From NCBI RefSeq assembly GCF_004006235.1, contig NZ_CP034753.1, positions 2,480,001-2,544,000 of the forward strand: 64,000 bases of DNA. The letters run 5' to 3'. Source of the stretch: Agromyces sp. LHK192. Its GTDB lineage: Bacteria; Actinomycetota; Actinomycetes; Actinomycetales; Microbacteriaceae. Below, one piece after another: positions 35,863 to 45,317 of the stretch. The position numbers and the translations under genes were made by a program. The notes beneath the pieces were generated by a model. The model made no database searches, was not told the origin of the DNA, and saw only the letters and a list, made by a program, of their open reading frames with translations. Within the stretch, counting starts at the first letter, position 1. Each line of letters opens with the position of its first letter.

Positions 35863-37965
35863 GTGACCCTGACCGACGAATCCCCCAGCCCCGCGCCCGA
35901 CCTGCCGAGCCGGCGCGCCCTGCTCCCGCTCCTCCCGATGAGCGGGCACACCCGCGGGAAGCGCAGCCCCGTCACCTGCCACCTCAAGTGCGGCGACGCC
36001 TGCTCGCAGCCGGTTCCGAACCGGTCCGCGAACGAGACGTTCCGCGACATCGCGAGCCGTGCGTTCTCGCGGCGCGCGCTCCTCGGCGGTGCTGCGGCGG
36101 GCACCGCCGCGATCGTGGTCGGCGACGCCGTCGCGGGCGGCGCCGCGCCGGCATCCGCATCGTTCTTCCGCGACCGCCTGCCGTTCACGCCGATCGCCCC
36201 GGTGCCGAACACCGTCGACGCGTTCACGGTGCCGGCCGGCTACTCGTGGCATCCGATCATCAGGTGGGGCGACCCGCTGTTCTCCGAGGACGATGCGTTC
36301 GACCCGGCGAACCAGACCGGCGAGCGCCAGAGCCGTCAGTTCGGGTACAACTGCGACTACCTCGACGTGCTCGCCCTGCCCGGCGCCCGCACCGGCGTGC
36401 TCGTCGCGAACCACGAGTACACGAACGAGAACATCATGTTCCCGCCCGCGGCCGACGCCGCCCAGGCCGAGGAGCAGAAGCGCGTCGCGATCGCCGCGCA
36501 CGGCATGAGCGTCGTCGAGGTCAAGCGCCGGGGAGCGGGCAAGCCGTGGTCCTACGTCGTCGGCGGGCGGCTGAATCGCCGCATCACCTCCGAGACGCCG
36601 TTCACGTTCAGCGGCCCGGCCGCGCGCGACCCGCTGCTGCAGACCGTCGAGGATCCGACGGGCACGACCGCGCGCGGCACCTTCAACAACTGCGCCGGCG
36701 GCACGACCCCGTGGGGCACCGTGCTCAGCGGCGAGGAGAACTTCAACCAGTACTTCAAGGCCGCCGGGACGCCGGACGAGCAGCGCTACGGCCTGGGCGC
36801 CTCGGGCGACGCACGCGGCTGGGCGACGGTCGACCCCAGGTTCGACGGCGTCGCGAACCCCGGCTATGCGAACGAGCCGAACCGCTTCGGATGGATCGTC
36901 GAGATCGATCCGCTCGACCCGGACTCGACACCCGTGAAGCACACCGCGATGGGCCGACTCAAGCACGAGGGCGCGAACGTGCAGATCGGTCGCTCGGGCC
37001 ACGTCGCGGCCTACACGGGCGACGACGAGCGGTTCGACTACCTGTACAAGTTCGTCTCCCGCCAGAAGTTTCGGCTCGGCATCTCGAAGCGCGTCCGCGA
37101 CCAGAACAAGCAACTGCTGGCCGACGGCGACCTGTACGTCGCGAGGTTCACCGGCGACTCCCCGATCGCGGAGATCACCGGCACCGGCGCGGTGCCCTCC
37201 GACGGCGCGTTCGACGGCACCGGCGAGTGGATCCCGCTGGTCGTCGGCGGCGAGAGCCGGGTGCCGGGCATGACCACCGCCGAGGTGCTCGTCTTCACGC
37301 GGCGGGCCGGCGACGTCGTCGGCGCGACCAAGATGGACCGGCCCGAGGACGTGCAACCGAACCCGCTGACCGGCCGTGTCTACGTCGCGTGCACGAACAA
37401 CACCGACCGCGGCAAGGCCGGCAAGGCCGGGCCCGACGAGGTGAACCCGCGCACGAACAACCGTGACGGGCACGTCATCGAGATCACCGAGTCGGGCAAC
37501 GACGTGCGGTCGCTGACGTTCGGGTGGAGCATCCTGCTGCTCGCCGGGAATCCGGCCACGAACCCGGGCACCTACTTCGCCGGATACCCCGCCGACAAGG
37601 TGTCGCCGATCTCGTGCCCCGACAACCTGGCGTTCGACGCGTCGGGCAACCTGTGGATCTCGACCGACGGCCAACCCGGCACGATCGGCTTCAACGACGG
37701 CCTGTTCAAGGTGCCGCTGACCGGTTCCGAGCGCGGGCACGTGCAGCAGTTCCTCGCAGTGCCCGCCGAGGCCGAGACGTGCGGCCCCGTGATCCACGAC
37801 CTGGACGGGAAGGGCTCGGTGTTCGTCGCGGTGCAGCATCCCGGTGAGAACGGCTCGTGGGACGCGCAGCACTCGTTCTTCCCGGACTACACGGCCCCGG
37901 GGTCGCTGGCAGACGGCGACTGGGGCGGGCCGCGACCGAGCGTCGTGCAGGTGGTCAAGGACTGA
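35863..37965 (+). CDS. phoX: PhoX-family (DUF839) alkaline phosphatase, Tat-exported
   Basis: A 700-residue PhoX-type phosphatase, normally a Ca/Fe enzyme releasing phosphate from organic phosphoesters outside the cell. The long N-terminus contains the family marker TCHLKCGDACSQPVPN (about residues 38-53) and then a twin-arginine signal (FSRRALLGG, hydrophobic stretch, ASA). The body includes FGYNCDYL, ANHEYTNE, NNCAGGTTPWGT and RPEDVQPNPLTGRVY blocks typical of DUF839. Start GTG 35863 follows GCGAGG. Single gene, ending at a perfect hairpin. Confidence 0.92.
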   Translation: MTLTDESPSPAPDLPSRRALLPLLPMSGHTRGKRSPVTCHLKCGDACSQPVPNRSANETFRDIASRAFSRRALLGGAAAGTAAIVVGDAVAGGAAPASASFFRDRLPFTPIAPVPNTVDAFTVPAGYSWHPIIRWGDPLFSEDDAFDPANQTGERQSRQFGYNCDYLDVLALPGARTGVLVANHEYTNENIMFPPAADAAQAEEQKRVAIAAHGMSVVEVKRRGAGKPWSYVVGGRLNRRITSETPFTFSGPAARDPLLQTVEDPTGTTARGTFNNCAGGTTPWGTVLSGEENFNQYFKAAGTPDEQRYGLGASGDARGWATVDPRFDGVANPGYANEPNRFGWIVEIDPLDPDSTPVKHTAMGRLKHEGANVQIGRSGHVAAYTGDDERFDYLYKFVSRQKFRLGISKRVRDQNKQLLADGDLYVARFTGDSPIAEITGTGAVPSDGAFDGTGEWIPLVVGGESRVPGMTTAEVLVFTRRAGDVVGATKMDRPEDVQPNPLTGRVYVACTNNTDRGKAGKAGPDEVNPRTNNRDGHVIEITESGNDVRSLTFGWSILLLAGNPATNPGTYFAGYPADKVSPISCPDNLAFDASGNLWISTDGQPGTIGFNDGLFKVPLTGSERGHVQQFLAVPAEAETCGPVIHDLDGKGSVFVAVQHPGENGSWDAQHSFFPDYTAPGSLADGDWGGPRPSVVQVVKD

Positions 37966-37973
37966 ACGCGGAC

Positions 37974-38019
37974 ACGACGACGCCCGCCCCGGTCGGCCGA
38001 CCGGGGCGGGCGTCGTCGT
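37974..38019. terminator. Bidirectional terminator, 23-bp near-continuous palindrome
   Basis: Two perfect 23-nt arms (ACGACGACGCCCGCCCC continuing to GGTCGG and its complement) meet with a GGCC centre. It lies between the ends of the convergent phoX and YhgE/Pip genes. Confidence 0.85.
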
Positions 38020-38044
38020 CGTCAGATCACCCGGGTGGCGAAGC

Positions 38045-40084
38045 TCACCCGAACGTCGCCGCGGCCAGTCCCGTCGAGCGGATGCCCCTCCGCCGGGCGA
38101 CGACGAGCATCGTGAGCGCCACCGAACCGGCGCCGAACAGCGCGAGCACGGCCGCGGCCCCGGCCACGACCCCTCCCGACGCCCCGGCGACGATGGCCTG
38201 CATGCCCTGCACCGCCCAGGTGAGCGGCAGCAGCGGGCTGATCGCCTGGAACGGCCCGCTCACGAGCTCGATCGGGTAGAGCCCGCCGGTCGCGGTGAGC
38301 TGCAGCGCGACGAGCACGAGCGAGACGACGACGCCCATGCGTCCGAGCCAGGTGGTGAGGAACGCGTGCAGCGCCGTGAACACCAGGGCGAGGAGGGCGG
38401 CGAACGCGAGCGTCTGCGGCAGCACCGCCCACGTCACGCCGAGCGCGGTGTGCAGGAGCAGCACGACGGCGACCGCCTGCACGAGGCCGACGACGGCGGC
38501 GCGGGCGAGCGTGCGACCGACGAGGCCGGGCGTCGACGCGGTGCTGCGCAGCGCCTCGCGCGATAGCGGAGGGAACACGAGGAAGAGCGCCAGCGCCCCG
38601 AGCCAGAGCCCGATCGGTACGAACAGCATGCCGATGACGGCGGCGATCGACGAGATCTCGTTGTCGCGCTCGGCGTCGACCCCGACCGGGTTCGACACGA
38701 CGTCGGCCGTGCGCTCGGCGTCGAGGTCGGTGAGCGCAGAGGCGCCGTCGGCGCCCTGCGCGAGCCCGTCGGCAAGCTGCGTGGCGCCGTCGCTCAGCTG
38801 CGTCGCACCCGACGCGGCCTCGGAGGCGCCGGTCGAGAGCTGCCCGAGTCCGGAGGCGAGCTCGCCGACGCCACCGGCGAGCGCATCGGCGCCCGTCGCG
38901 AGCTGGTCGGCGCCGGATGCGAGGCCGGATGCCCCGTCGCGCAGCTGCGCCGAGCCGCCCGAGAGCTGCGCCGCGCCCGAGGCGAGGCCGTCGATGCCGC
39001 CCTGGATGCCGTCGATCGCGGCGCGCGACTCGCCCGCGAGGGCCTGACCCCCGGTGGAGAGCTGCTGCAGCTCGGATCGGACGCCGGTCACCGTCTCCGC
39101 CGCGGTCGCGAGCTCCGGGAACCGCTCGACGAGGTCGGGGTTGGCGGCCACGAAGCCGTTGAGCCAGTCGGAGGCCGGCCCGAGGTACCCATCGACCTCG
39201 GTGACGCCCTGCGAGATGCCGCCCGTGTACCGGTCCCAGGCCGCCGAGATCTCGTCGAGGCCCTTCGCACCGGAACTGAGCCCGCCGAGCCCGCTCGCAA
39301 TGCCGTCGACGCCTTCGGTGTAGCTCGTCACGCCGCTCGCGTACTGCGACACCCCTGCCGCGTACTCGTCCGCACCGGCGGCGTACTCCCCAGCCCCCGC
39401 GGAGGCATCCGTCGCGCCGCTCGACGCCTGCGCCAGGCCGTCGGAGAGCTGCCCGACCCCGCCCGCGAGCGTTCCCGCGCCGCTCGAGAGCTCGGCAGCG
39501 CCGTCGGCGGCGTCGCCGAGCGACCCGCCGAGGCCCGCCAGGTTCGCGTAGAAGCCCTCGAGGTATTGCGCGGTGATCTCCTGGCCGAACGCGGCGCTCA
39601 TCGCCGTGCCGACGGACTGCGCGACCGAGCCCGCGAGGTATCCGTGCGCGTCGTCGGTGCGGATGGTGAGTCCGGCCCGCTCGGGGTCGGTGCCCGACAT
39701 CGAGGTGATCGACGCCGAGAAGTCCGAGGGAATGGTCAGCACGGCGTACGCCTCGCCCGACGCGAGGCGCTCCGCGGCATCCTCGTCGTTGGTGATCGAC
39801 CAGTCGAAGCCGGTCTCGCCGTCGCCGGTGAGCTCGGTCACGAGCAGCCGACCGGCGAGCACCATCTGCTCCTCGCCGTCGGGCGTCGTGGTCGTGACCA
39901 TCTCGTCGTCGTTCACCACGACGGCGGGGATTGCGTCGATGCGGTCGGCTGCTCCCCCAAGGGCGCCGGAGAACAGTCCGGCCACGGCGAGCGGCACCAC
40001 GAGGACGGTCGCGAGCAGGACGCCGAACCGGATGCGGCGCTGCTTGGGGGTGCTGCCGAGCAGCGATTGGAGCCTGGTGCTCAT
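38045..40084 (-). CDS. YhgE/Pip-domain membrane protein
   Basis: 679 residues. TM1 (about 22-42) is followed by an extracytoplasmic N-terminal domain, then about 250 residues of Ser/Gly/Ala repeats (patterns such as LSSGAGTLAGGVGQLSDG and YAAGVSQYASGV) and five or six C-terminal TM segments. This is the YhgE/Pip family (phage infection protein, ABC-2 related; EsaA-like helical stalk). The repeats probably form a long helical or coiled stalk. It overlaps the upstream MMPL gene by 4 nt (ATGA), implying a common export function, perhaps of lipids or proteins. Confidence 0.88.
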   Translation of the reverse strand: MSTRLQSLLGSTPKQRRIRFGVLLATVLVVPLAVAGLFSGALGGAADRIDAIPAVVVNDDEMVTTTTPDGEEQMVLAGRLLVTELTGDGETGFDWSITNDEDAAERLASGEAYAVLTIPSDFSASITSMSGTDPERAGLTIRTDDAHGYLAGSVAQSVGTAMSAAFGQEITAQYLEGFYANLAGLGGSLGDAADGAAELSSGAGTLAGGVGQLSDGLAQASSGATDASAGAGEYAAGADEYAAGVSQYASGVTSYTEGVDGIASGLGGLSSGAKGLDEISAAWDRYTGGISQGVTEVDGYLGPASDWLNGFVAANPDLVERFPELATAAETVTGVRSELQQLSTGGQALAGESRAAIDGIQGGIDGLASGAAQLSGGSAQLRDGASGLASGADQLATGADALAGGVGELASGLGQLSTGASEAASGATQLSDGATQLADGLAQGADGASALTDLDAERTADVVSNPVGVDAERDNEISSIAAVIGMLFVPIGLWLGALALFLVFPPLSREALRSTASTPGLVGRTLARAAVVGLVQAVAVVLLLHTALGVTWAVLPQTLAFAALLALVFTALHAFLTTWLGRMGVVVSLVLVALQLTATGGLYPIELVSGPFQAISPLLPLTWAVQGMQAIVAGASGGVVAGAAAVLALFGAGSVALTMLVVARRRGIRSTGLAAATFG

Positions 40085-43026
40085 CGGGTCGCCTCCTCGA
40101 GGACGCGGGTCGGTCGGATGGTTCGGATGCCGCGTGCGGCGAACGGCGACGCGTCGTGGCCGGGCGCGACGCCGGCGATGACGGTGACGCCGGCCGGGAC
40201 CAGTCGCTCGGCGACGGCCCAGAACCGGCTCGCGTCGGCCCCGGTCTCGTCATCGAGGTCGATGACGACCGCAGCCGGACGCTCCACGAGCGCGGCGACG
40301 AGGGCGACGAAGGCGCGGTCGATCGCGCCGAGCGACGCCAGTGCGGTGTCGTCGCGGAGGGCCGGAGCCTGGACGGATGCCGAAGCCCGGAGCGATGCCG
40401 GAGTCCGGACCGATGCTGAATCGGCCGATGTCGCGCCTGCGGCGCCGCGCGCGGACTCGAGCCGGTCGATCCAGCCCGCGACGGCCGAGCGGGGCGTGGT
40501 CAGCCGGTACCACGGGCGCGTGGCATCCGCTCGTGCGCCGATGAGCTCGCCGACGCTGAGCGTCGGCGTCTCGTCGTCGGGCGATCCGTCGAGTTCGGCG
40601 ATCGCGACCCGGCGCTGCACGGCGGGCGCGCCCGTCGGCAGGGGCTCGCCGAGCACGGCGATCAAGCCGTCGACCGGATCGAGCCGTCCCGCGAGCGTCG
40701 CCAGCACGACGCGTCGGTCGACGCGGTCGCCCTCGACGAGCAGCGCCCCACCGGTCGGGACCTCCGCGTCGAGCGGGCCGATGGGCCGCTCGGGCAGGCC
40801 GAACACGGCCGCCTCCGCGCGCACGGCGGCCTGGCGGGCACCCGCCCACTCGGCCTGCTCGAGGTGCGCCCGCAGGCCCTCGCCCTCGATGTCGACGTCG
40901 GGCAGCACCCGCGCCAGCCATCGCGGCAGCCACCACGCGGCCTTGCCGGCGAGCGCCATGGCCGCGGGCACGAGCGTCATGCGAACGAGGAACGCATCGA
41001 AGGCGACGCCGATCGCGAGGGCGAACGCGATGCCCTTGAGGATCGCCGAACCCTCGGGCACGAACGCGAAGAAGACGAAGAACATGATCAGCGCCGCCGC
41101 GGTCACGACCCGTGCCGAGTGCTGGAACCCGTGCACGACCGACTCGCGGGCGCGGCCCGTCTTCACGTACTCCTCGCGCATTCCCGAGACGAGGAAGACC
41201 TCGTAGTCCATCGCGAGGCCGAACAGCACCGCCATCAGGAGGATCGGGAGGAAGCTCAGGATCGGGCCCGGCTCGATGTGCAGCAGGTCGGCGCCCCAAC
41301 CCCACTGGAACACCGCGACCGTCGCGCCGATGGCGCCGAAGGCCGAGAGCAGGAAGCCGAGCGCCGCTTTGACGGGCACGAAGACGGACCGGAAGACGAT
41401 GAGCAGCAGCACGATCGAGAGTCCGACGACGATGAGCGCGAACGGGATGAGCGCGTCGTTCAGGCGCTGCGAGATGTCGATCGCGACCGCGGTGTACCCG
41501 GTCACCGCGATCGGCGTGCCGTATTCGTCGACGATCGACGGCTCGAGGTCGCGGATGGCCTGCACGACCTCCTTCGTCTCGGGGTCGGTCGGTCCCGACT
41601 CCGGGATCACCTGGATGATCGCCGTGTCGACCGTCTCGTTCGGCAGGCCCTGGCCGACGTACGCGACGCCGTCGACCGCGGCCAGCTCGTCGCCGATCGC
41701 CTCGAGGTCGCCGAACACGTCGGTCGTCTGGGTGATGTCGACCGTCACGATGAGCGGGCCGTTGTACCCGGGACCGAAGCCGGCCTCGAGCATGTCGTAC
41801 GCCTCGCGCTGACTCGAGCCGGGCTCGCCGGCGCCCGACGGCAGGTTGAGGTCGAGGCTCGCCGCCGGGATCGCGCTCGCGCCGAGGAGGCCGACCACGA
41901 GCACGACGAACACGATCGGGGCCTTCAGCACGGTCTGCACCCAGCGGCGGCCCAGCGTCGGGCGCCCGCCGTCGTCGGCCGCGGTCGCGCGACGCGCGGC
42001 GCGGCTCCCGGGCTTCGGCGCCAGGCGCCGACCGGCCAGCCCCATGAGGGCGGGCAGCAGTGTGAGCGCGCCCGCCACGGCGACGAACACGGCGAACGCG
42101 GCGCCGACGCCCATGACGCTCAGGAACGGGATGCCGACGACCAGCAGGCCCAGCAGGGCGATGATCACCGTGAGCCCGGCGAACACGACCGCACCGCCCG
42201 CGGTGGCGACGGCCTCGGCCGCGCTCTCCTCGGGATCCTCTCCGCGGGCCAGCTGCGTGCGATGCCGCGACAGGATGAACAGCGCGTAGTCGATGCCCAC
42301 CGCGAGCCCGATCATGACGGCGAGCATCGGTGCCGTGCTCGAGACCGGCGCGAACGCCGCCACGATCGAGATGCCGCCGAAGGATGCCCCGACGCCGACG
42401 AGCGCGGTGAGCAGCGGCATCCCGGCCGACAGCATCGAACCGAAGGTGATGATGAGCACGACGCCGGCGAACACGACGCCGAGCGCCTCGGTCACGGTGA
42501 GGCCGAACGACGTCTCCTGGAAGACCTCGCCGCCGAAGGCGACCTCGAGCCCGGCGTCCTCGCCGATCGACCCGGTCGCGGTGACGGCCTCGATCGACGC
42601 GTCGGTGACATCCGTCGTCTGGCCGTCGAACGTGACCTGGATGTACGCGGTACGGCCGTCCTCGGAGACCTGGTCGCCGGCGTACTCGTCGAACGGCCCG
42701 AGCACGCTGGCGACGCCGTCGACCTGCTCGATCTCGGCTTCCATGGCCTCGATGGCGGCTTTGGCGGAGGCATCCTCGACGGAGTCGCCCTCGGGTGCCT
42801 CGACGACGGCTTTGGCCGATGCGCCGGCGGTCTGCGGGAAGACGGCCGCGAGCTGGTCGATCGCCTCCTGGGACTCGGTGCCCGGGATGGAGAACGACTC
42901 CTGGAGCTGGCCGCCGAGGCCGAGGCCGGCGCCGAGGAGTGCGCCGAGTGCGAGCACCCAGCCGGCCACGACGAGCCAGGCCCGCCGGTAGGCGAAGCGT
43001 CCGATGCGGTGGAGGAACAGGGCCAC
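40081..43026 (-). CDS. MMPL/RND transporter fused to a degenerate ABC-ATPase-like domain
   Basis: 981 residues. About 1-730 form an MMPL-type RND exporter: 12 TM segments, two large extracytoplasmic loops, and a typical start (FLHRIGRFAYRRAWLVVAGW). About 740-981 are cytoplasmic and have the outline of an ABC nucleotide-binding domain (GGALLVEGD, LAGRLDPVDGLIAVLGEPLP, RRVAIAEL, AALVERPAAVVIDLDD), but the Walker A position reads EGDRVDRR with no GxxxxGK[ST], so it should not hydrolyse ATP. A Ser/Ala/Asp-rich spacer near 875-890 is encoded by an 18-nt degenerate repeat. First gene after TetR; coupled to YhgE/Pip. Confidence 0.88.
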   Translation of the reverse strand: MALFLHRIGRFAYRRAWLVVAGWVLALGALLGAGLGLGGQLQESFSIPGTESQEAIDQLAAVFPQTAGASAKAVVEAPEGDSVEDASAKAAIEAMEAEIEQVDGVASVLGPFDEYAGDQVSEDGRTAYIQVTFDGQTTDVTDASIEAVTATGSIGEDAGLEVAFGGEVFQETSFGLTVTEALGVVFAGVVLIITFGSMLSAGMPLLTALVGVGASFGGISIVAAFAPVSSTAPMLAVMIGLAVGIDYALFILSRHRTQLARGEDPEESAAEAVATAGGAVVFAGLTVIIALLGLLVVGIPFLSVMGVGAAFAVFVAVAGALTLLPALMGLAGRRLAPKPGSRAARRATAADDGGRPTLGRRWVQTVLKAPIVFVVLVVGLLGASAIPAASLDLNLPSGAGEPGSSQREAYDMLEAGFGPGYNGPLIVTVDITQTTDVFGDLEAIGDELAAVDGVAYVGQGLPNETVDTAIIQVIPESGPTDPETKEVVQAIRDLEPSIVDEYGTPIAVTGYTAVAIDISQRLNDALIPFALIVVGLSIVLLLIVFRSVFVPVKAALGFLLSAFGAIGATVAVFQWGWGADLLHIEPGPILSFLPILLMAVLFGLAMDYEVFLVSGMREEYVKTGRARESVVHGFQHSARVVTAAALIMFFVFFAFVPEGSAILKGIAFALAIGVAFDAFLVRMTLVPAAMALAGKAAWWLPRWLARVLPDVDIEGEGLRAHLEQAEWAGARQAAVRAEAAVFGLPERPIGPLDAEVPTGGALLVEGDRVDRRVVLATLAGRLDPVDGLIAVLGEPLPTGAPAVQRRVAIAELDGSPDDETPTLSVGELIGARADATRPWYRLTTPRSAVAGWIDRLESARGAAGATSADSASVRTPASLRASASVQAPALRDDTALASLGAIDRAFVALVAALVERPAAVVIDLDDETGADASRFWAVAERLVPAGVTVIAGVAPGHDASPFAARGIRTIRPTRVLEEATR

Positions 43027-43034
43027 GTCGATCC

Positions 43035-43646
43035 TCAGTTCTGGTCGGCGGGTCGATCGACGATCGACATGGAGATCGGGTCGAGCAGCTCCGCGAGCAC
43101 CTCGCGGAGCGCGTCGCGGAGCTCGTCGTCGGACGTCGTCGATCCGGGGTCGTCGAAGGCGCGTCCGGCGGTCAGCAGGAACGCGGCGCCGCCGAGGCCC
43201 ACCCCGAACCTGACCTGTTCGGTCACGGATGCCCGATCGTGGCAGATGGCGGCCGCGAGGCGTCGCACGGCGGTGTTCGCCCGCACGATGATGGGGAGTT
43301 CCCCGAGGCTCTGGCCCTGGATCAGGAAGACGTGCACGGCCTCGCGATGCGCGAGGAGGAGGTCGACCACCTGGTCGACCAGCAGACGGCGGCGGGCCTG
43401 GTCGCCGGCGACCACGAACTCGTCCACGAGCCGCTCGAACTCGACGACCGCGGGTTCCACGGCCGCATCGAGCAACGCCTCCTTCGAAGCGAAGTGGTAC
43501 AGCACGCTCGACTTCGAGTATCCGGCGTGGTCGGCGATCGTCTGCAGCGACGTTGCGCCGAATCCGACCGCGGCGAACTGCTCGAGTGCGACGTGCTTGA
43601 GCTCGTCGGCCGCGCGCACGCGTGAGGGCGCTGGTGTGGAGGGCAT
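43035..43646 (-). CDS. TetR-family repressor of the MMPL-YhgE operon
   Basis: A 203-residue TetR regulator with an intact HTH (TSLQTIADHAGYSKSSVLYHF). It is the first gene of the minus-strand unit; its stop is only 8 bp from the MMPL start, so it is probably cotranscribed with its targets. Two TGACCGATCGGTCA-like operators lie 15-47 bp upstream. GGAGG abuts the ATG directly, so the ribosome-binding site is poorly spaced and the start could be slightly different. Confidence 0.88.
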   Translation of the reverse strand: MPSTPAPSRVRAADELKHVALEQFAAVGFGATSLQTIADHAGYSKSSVLYHFASKEALLDAAVEPAVVEFERLVDEFVVAGDQARRRLLVDQVVDLLLAHREAVHVFLIQGQSLGELPIIVRANTAVRRLAAAICHDRASVTEQVRFGVGLGGAAFLLTAGRAFDDPGSTTSDDELRDALREVLAELLDPISMSIVDRPADQN

Positions 43647-43660
43647 CCTCCGACGCTAGT

Positions 43661-43693
43661 TGACCGATCGGTCAGGGTCTGTCCGATCGGTCA
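43661..43693. promoter_or_regulatory. Tandem TetR operators
   Basis: TGACCGATCGGTCA (43661-43674, a perfect 14-bp palindrome) and TGTCCGATCGGTCA (43680-43693, one mismatch) are spaced 19 bp start to start, i.e. nearly two helical turns. They sit between the TetR gene (minus) and a small membrane-protein gene (plus) and could control both. Confidence 0.75.
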
Positions 43694-43743
43694 GATTCGG
43701 GGCGTTCTCCCAGCACCCCGTCACGAGGCGGTAGCGTGGCGGC

Positions 43744-43932
43744 ATGCGCAAGTACCTGTTCAGCGGCGCGGTCATCAGCGCGATCTTCAGCGGCGTCGGC
43801 GTCCTGCGCGCCACCACCGCAGGCCCCCGCGACTGGCGCCTCGTGCTCATGTGGATCTCCTGGGCGGCCAGTCTCGCGATCGCGATCGGCACCGTCGCCG
43901 AAGAGGCCCGCGACGGCGAACTGGAGCTCTGA
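43744..43932 (+). CDS. Small membrane protein, two TM segments
   Basis: 62 residues with two hydrophobic segments (about 6-23 and 33-50) and an acidic C-terminus (EEARDGELEL). I do not recognise the family. Close to the TetR operators, so it may be in the same regulon; the promoter would overlap 43680-43730. Confidence 0.65.
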   Translation: MRKYLFSGAVISAIFSGVGVLRATTAGPRDWRLVLMWISWAASLAIAIGTVAEEARDGELEL

Positions 43933-44068
43933 CCGAGCGACCCGCACGCTCTCCGCCCGCCGGTCCGACGGCCCTCGGCGTGTCAGTTCGCGCGCGACCT
44001 TTCGCGTGCTCCAGACTGTGCAGACGGGCACCCTGCCGCCCGTGTCGTACCACCGAAAGGGGCCGCTG

Positions 44069-44494
44069 ATGTTCCGCCGCTGGCGCCGCCGCGCACGTCT
44101 CGTCGCCGAGACCGCCGCCCACGTCGCACCGAAGCCGCGAGAATCGGCTGCGGACCTCCGCGGTGAACACATCTTCGAACTCCTGAACGCGAAACTCGCG
44201 GAGTTCATCGGCGGCAACGGCCAGTGGGCCCTCGTGCGCCGCACCCCGCAGGGCACCGATCGCATCTTCGACGCGGTCGTGACCCACCAGATCGCCGCCG
44301 ACCTCACCCGCGTCATCCTCGAGGAGCGCGAGCAGGTCGCCGTCGTGGTGCCGCAGGGCGAGGAGTCCATGGCACTCGGCTGGGAGCCCGCGCCGCTCAT
44401 CGTGTGGGCCGACCCGGCGACGCGCGTCGATGCCGACACCGACGACGACGACGTGCGCTCGATCGCCCCGGCCCGGCTCGACTCCGCAGCCTGA
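44069..44494 (+). CDS. Hypothetical soluble protein
   Basis: 141 residues: a strongly basic N-terminus (FRRWRRRARLV), a central alpha/beta region (GEHIFELLNAKLAEFIGGNG to EREQVAVVVPQG) and an acidic tail (DADTDDDDVRS). No TM segment and no catalytic motif. ATG 44069 is preceded by GAAAGGGG. Function unknown; probably monocistronic, since the next operon begins after a possible operator. Confidence 0.65.
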   Translation: MFRRWRRRARLVAETAAHVAPKPRESAADLRGEHIFELLNAKLAEFIGGNGQWALVRRTPQGTDRIFDAVVTHQIAADLTRVILEEREQVAVVVPQGEESMALGWEPAPLIVWADPATRVDADTDDDDVRSIAPARLDSAA

Positions 44495-44504
44495 CCACTC
44501 CCCG

Positions 44505-44530
44505 TACAAGGTCCGCACCGGAATCTTGTA
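44505..44530. promoter_or_regulatory. Inverted repeat upstream of bioY, possible biotin-regulator operator
   Basis: TACAAG-N14-CTTGTA, 83-108 bp before the bioY start. Arm length and wide spacing recall BirA-type boxes, though the arms are short and this lineage might use another biotin regulator. Confidence 0.4.
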
Positions 44531-44612
44531 GGTCGTCTTCTGCGCCGACCCCGCGCCGGTTCGTAGCGTGATGCCCGGGCACACCGCCCGACCACGACCG
44601 AACAGGGGAACC

Positions 44613-45317
44613 ATGCCGACCGAACCCGCGCCCGCCGAGTCCCGGGCCGCGTCGCCCGCCCCGGCCGCGACCGCTGCGCCGACGACCGCTGCGCCCGCTC
44701 CGCGCAAGCGCCGGTCGACCGCGACCGACCTCGGGCAGATCGCCGTGTTCGCCGCCGTGATCGCGGCCCTCGGCCTGCCGGGCGCCCTGTACCTCGGCGG
44801 CACGGCGGTGCCGATCACGTTCCAGACGCTCGGCGTCATGCTCGCCGGCGCGATCCTGGGCGCCCGCAAGGGGTTCCTGTCGGTGCTGCTGCTGATCGTG
44901 CTCGTCGCCGCCGGGCTGCCGCTGCTGTCCGGCGGCCGCGGCGGCATCGGGGTGTTCGTCGCCCCGTCCGTCGGATACCTCGTCGGCTGGCTCGCCGGCG
45001 TCGCCGTCATCGGCTGGGCGACCGCTCGCCTGCTCCCCCGCTACCGCCTCGTGCCCGCGCTGCTGTGGACCGCGCTCGGCGGCATCGTCGTGATCTACCT
45101 GTTCGGCGTGCCGATCTTCGCCGCCATCACGGGCACCCCGATCGGCGTCGCGTTCGCCGGATCGGCGGTGTTCCTCCCGGGCGACATCGCCAAGGTCGTC
45201 GTCACCGTGCTCGTCGCCAAGGGCGTGCACCGTGCCTGGCCGGGGCTCATCACGCCCCGCCCGTGGCCGTGGGCGCGAGCGGCGAAGCCGGGCGCGGAGG
45301 CATCCGGCGCAGCATGA
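44613..45317 (+). CDS. bioY: Biotin ECF transporter substrate-binding protein BioY
   Basis: A 234-residue S component of the energy-coupling-factor biotin transporter. After an Ala/Pro/Thr-rich N-terminus of about 35 residues come six TM segments with family marks (ALYLGGTAVPITFQTLGVML; ILGARKGFLSVLLLI; GGIGVFVAPSVGYLVGW). ATG 44613 is preceded by AGGGGAA; an earlier in-frame ATG exists at 44568. First gene of a five-gene coupled operon (4-nt overlap with the next gene) ending in bioMN. Confidence 0.9.
   Translation: MPTEPAPAESRAASPAPAATAAPTTAAPAPRKRRSTATDLGQIAVFAAVIAALGLPGALYLGGTAVPITFQTLGVMLAGAILGARKGFLSVLLLIVLVAAGLPLLSGGRGGIGVFVAPSVGYLVGWLAGVAVIGWATARLLPRYRLVPALLWTALGGIVVIYLFGVPIFAAITGTPIGVAFAGSAVFLPGDIAKVVVTVLVAKGVHRAWPGLITPRPWPWARAAKPGAEASGAA

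Noticed and set aside
35659..37872. Upstream in-frame extension of otsAB reaching into the phoX region
   Set aside because: It would run antisense to phoX and has no homology; the ATG at 35658 matches the family N-terminus.
40864..43659. Plus-strand open frame of about 930 codons opposite the MMPL gene
   Set aside because: His/Arg/Asp-rich shadow with no start signal; the MMPL protein on the other strand is unmistakable.
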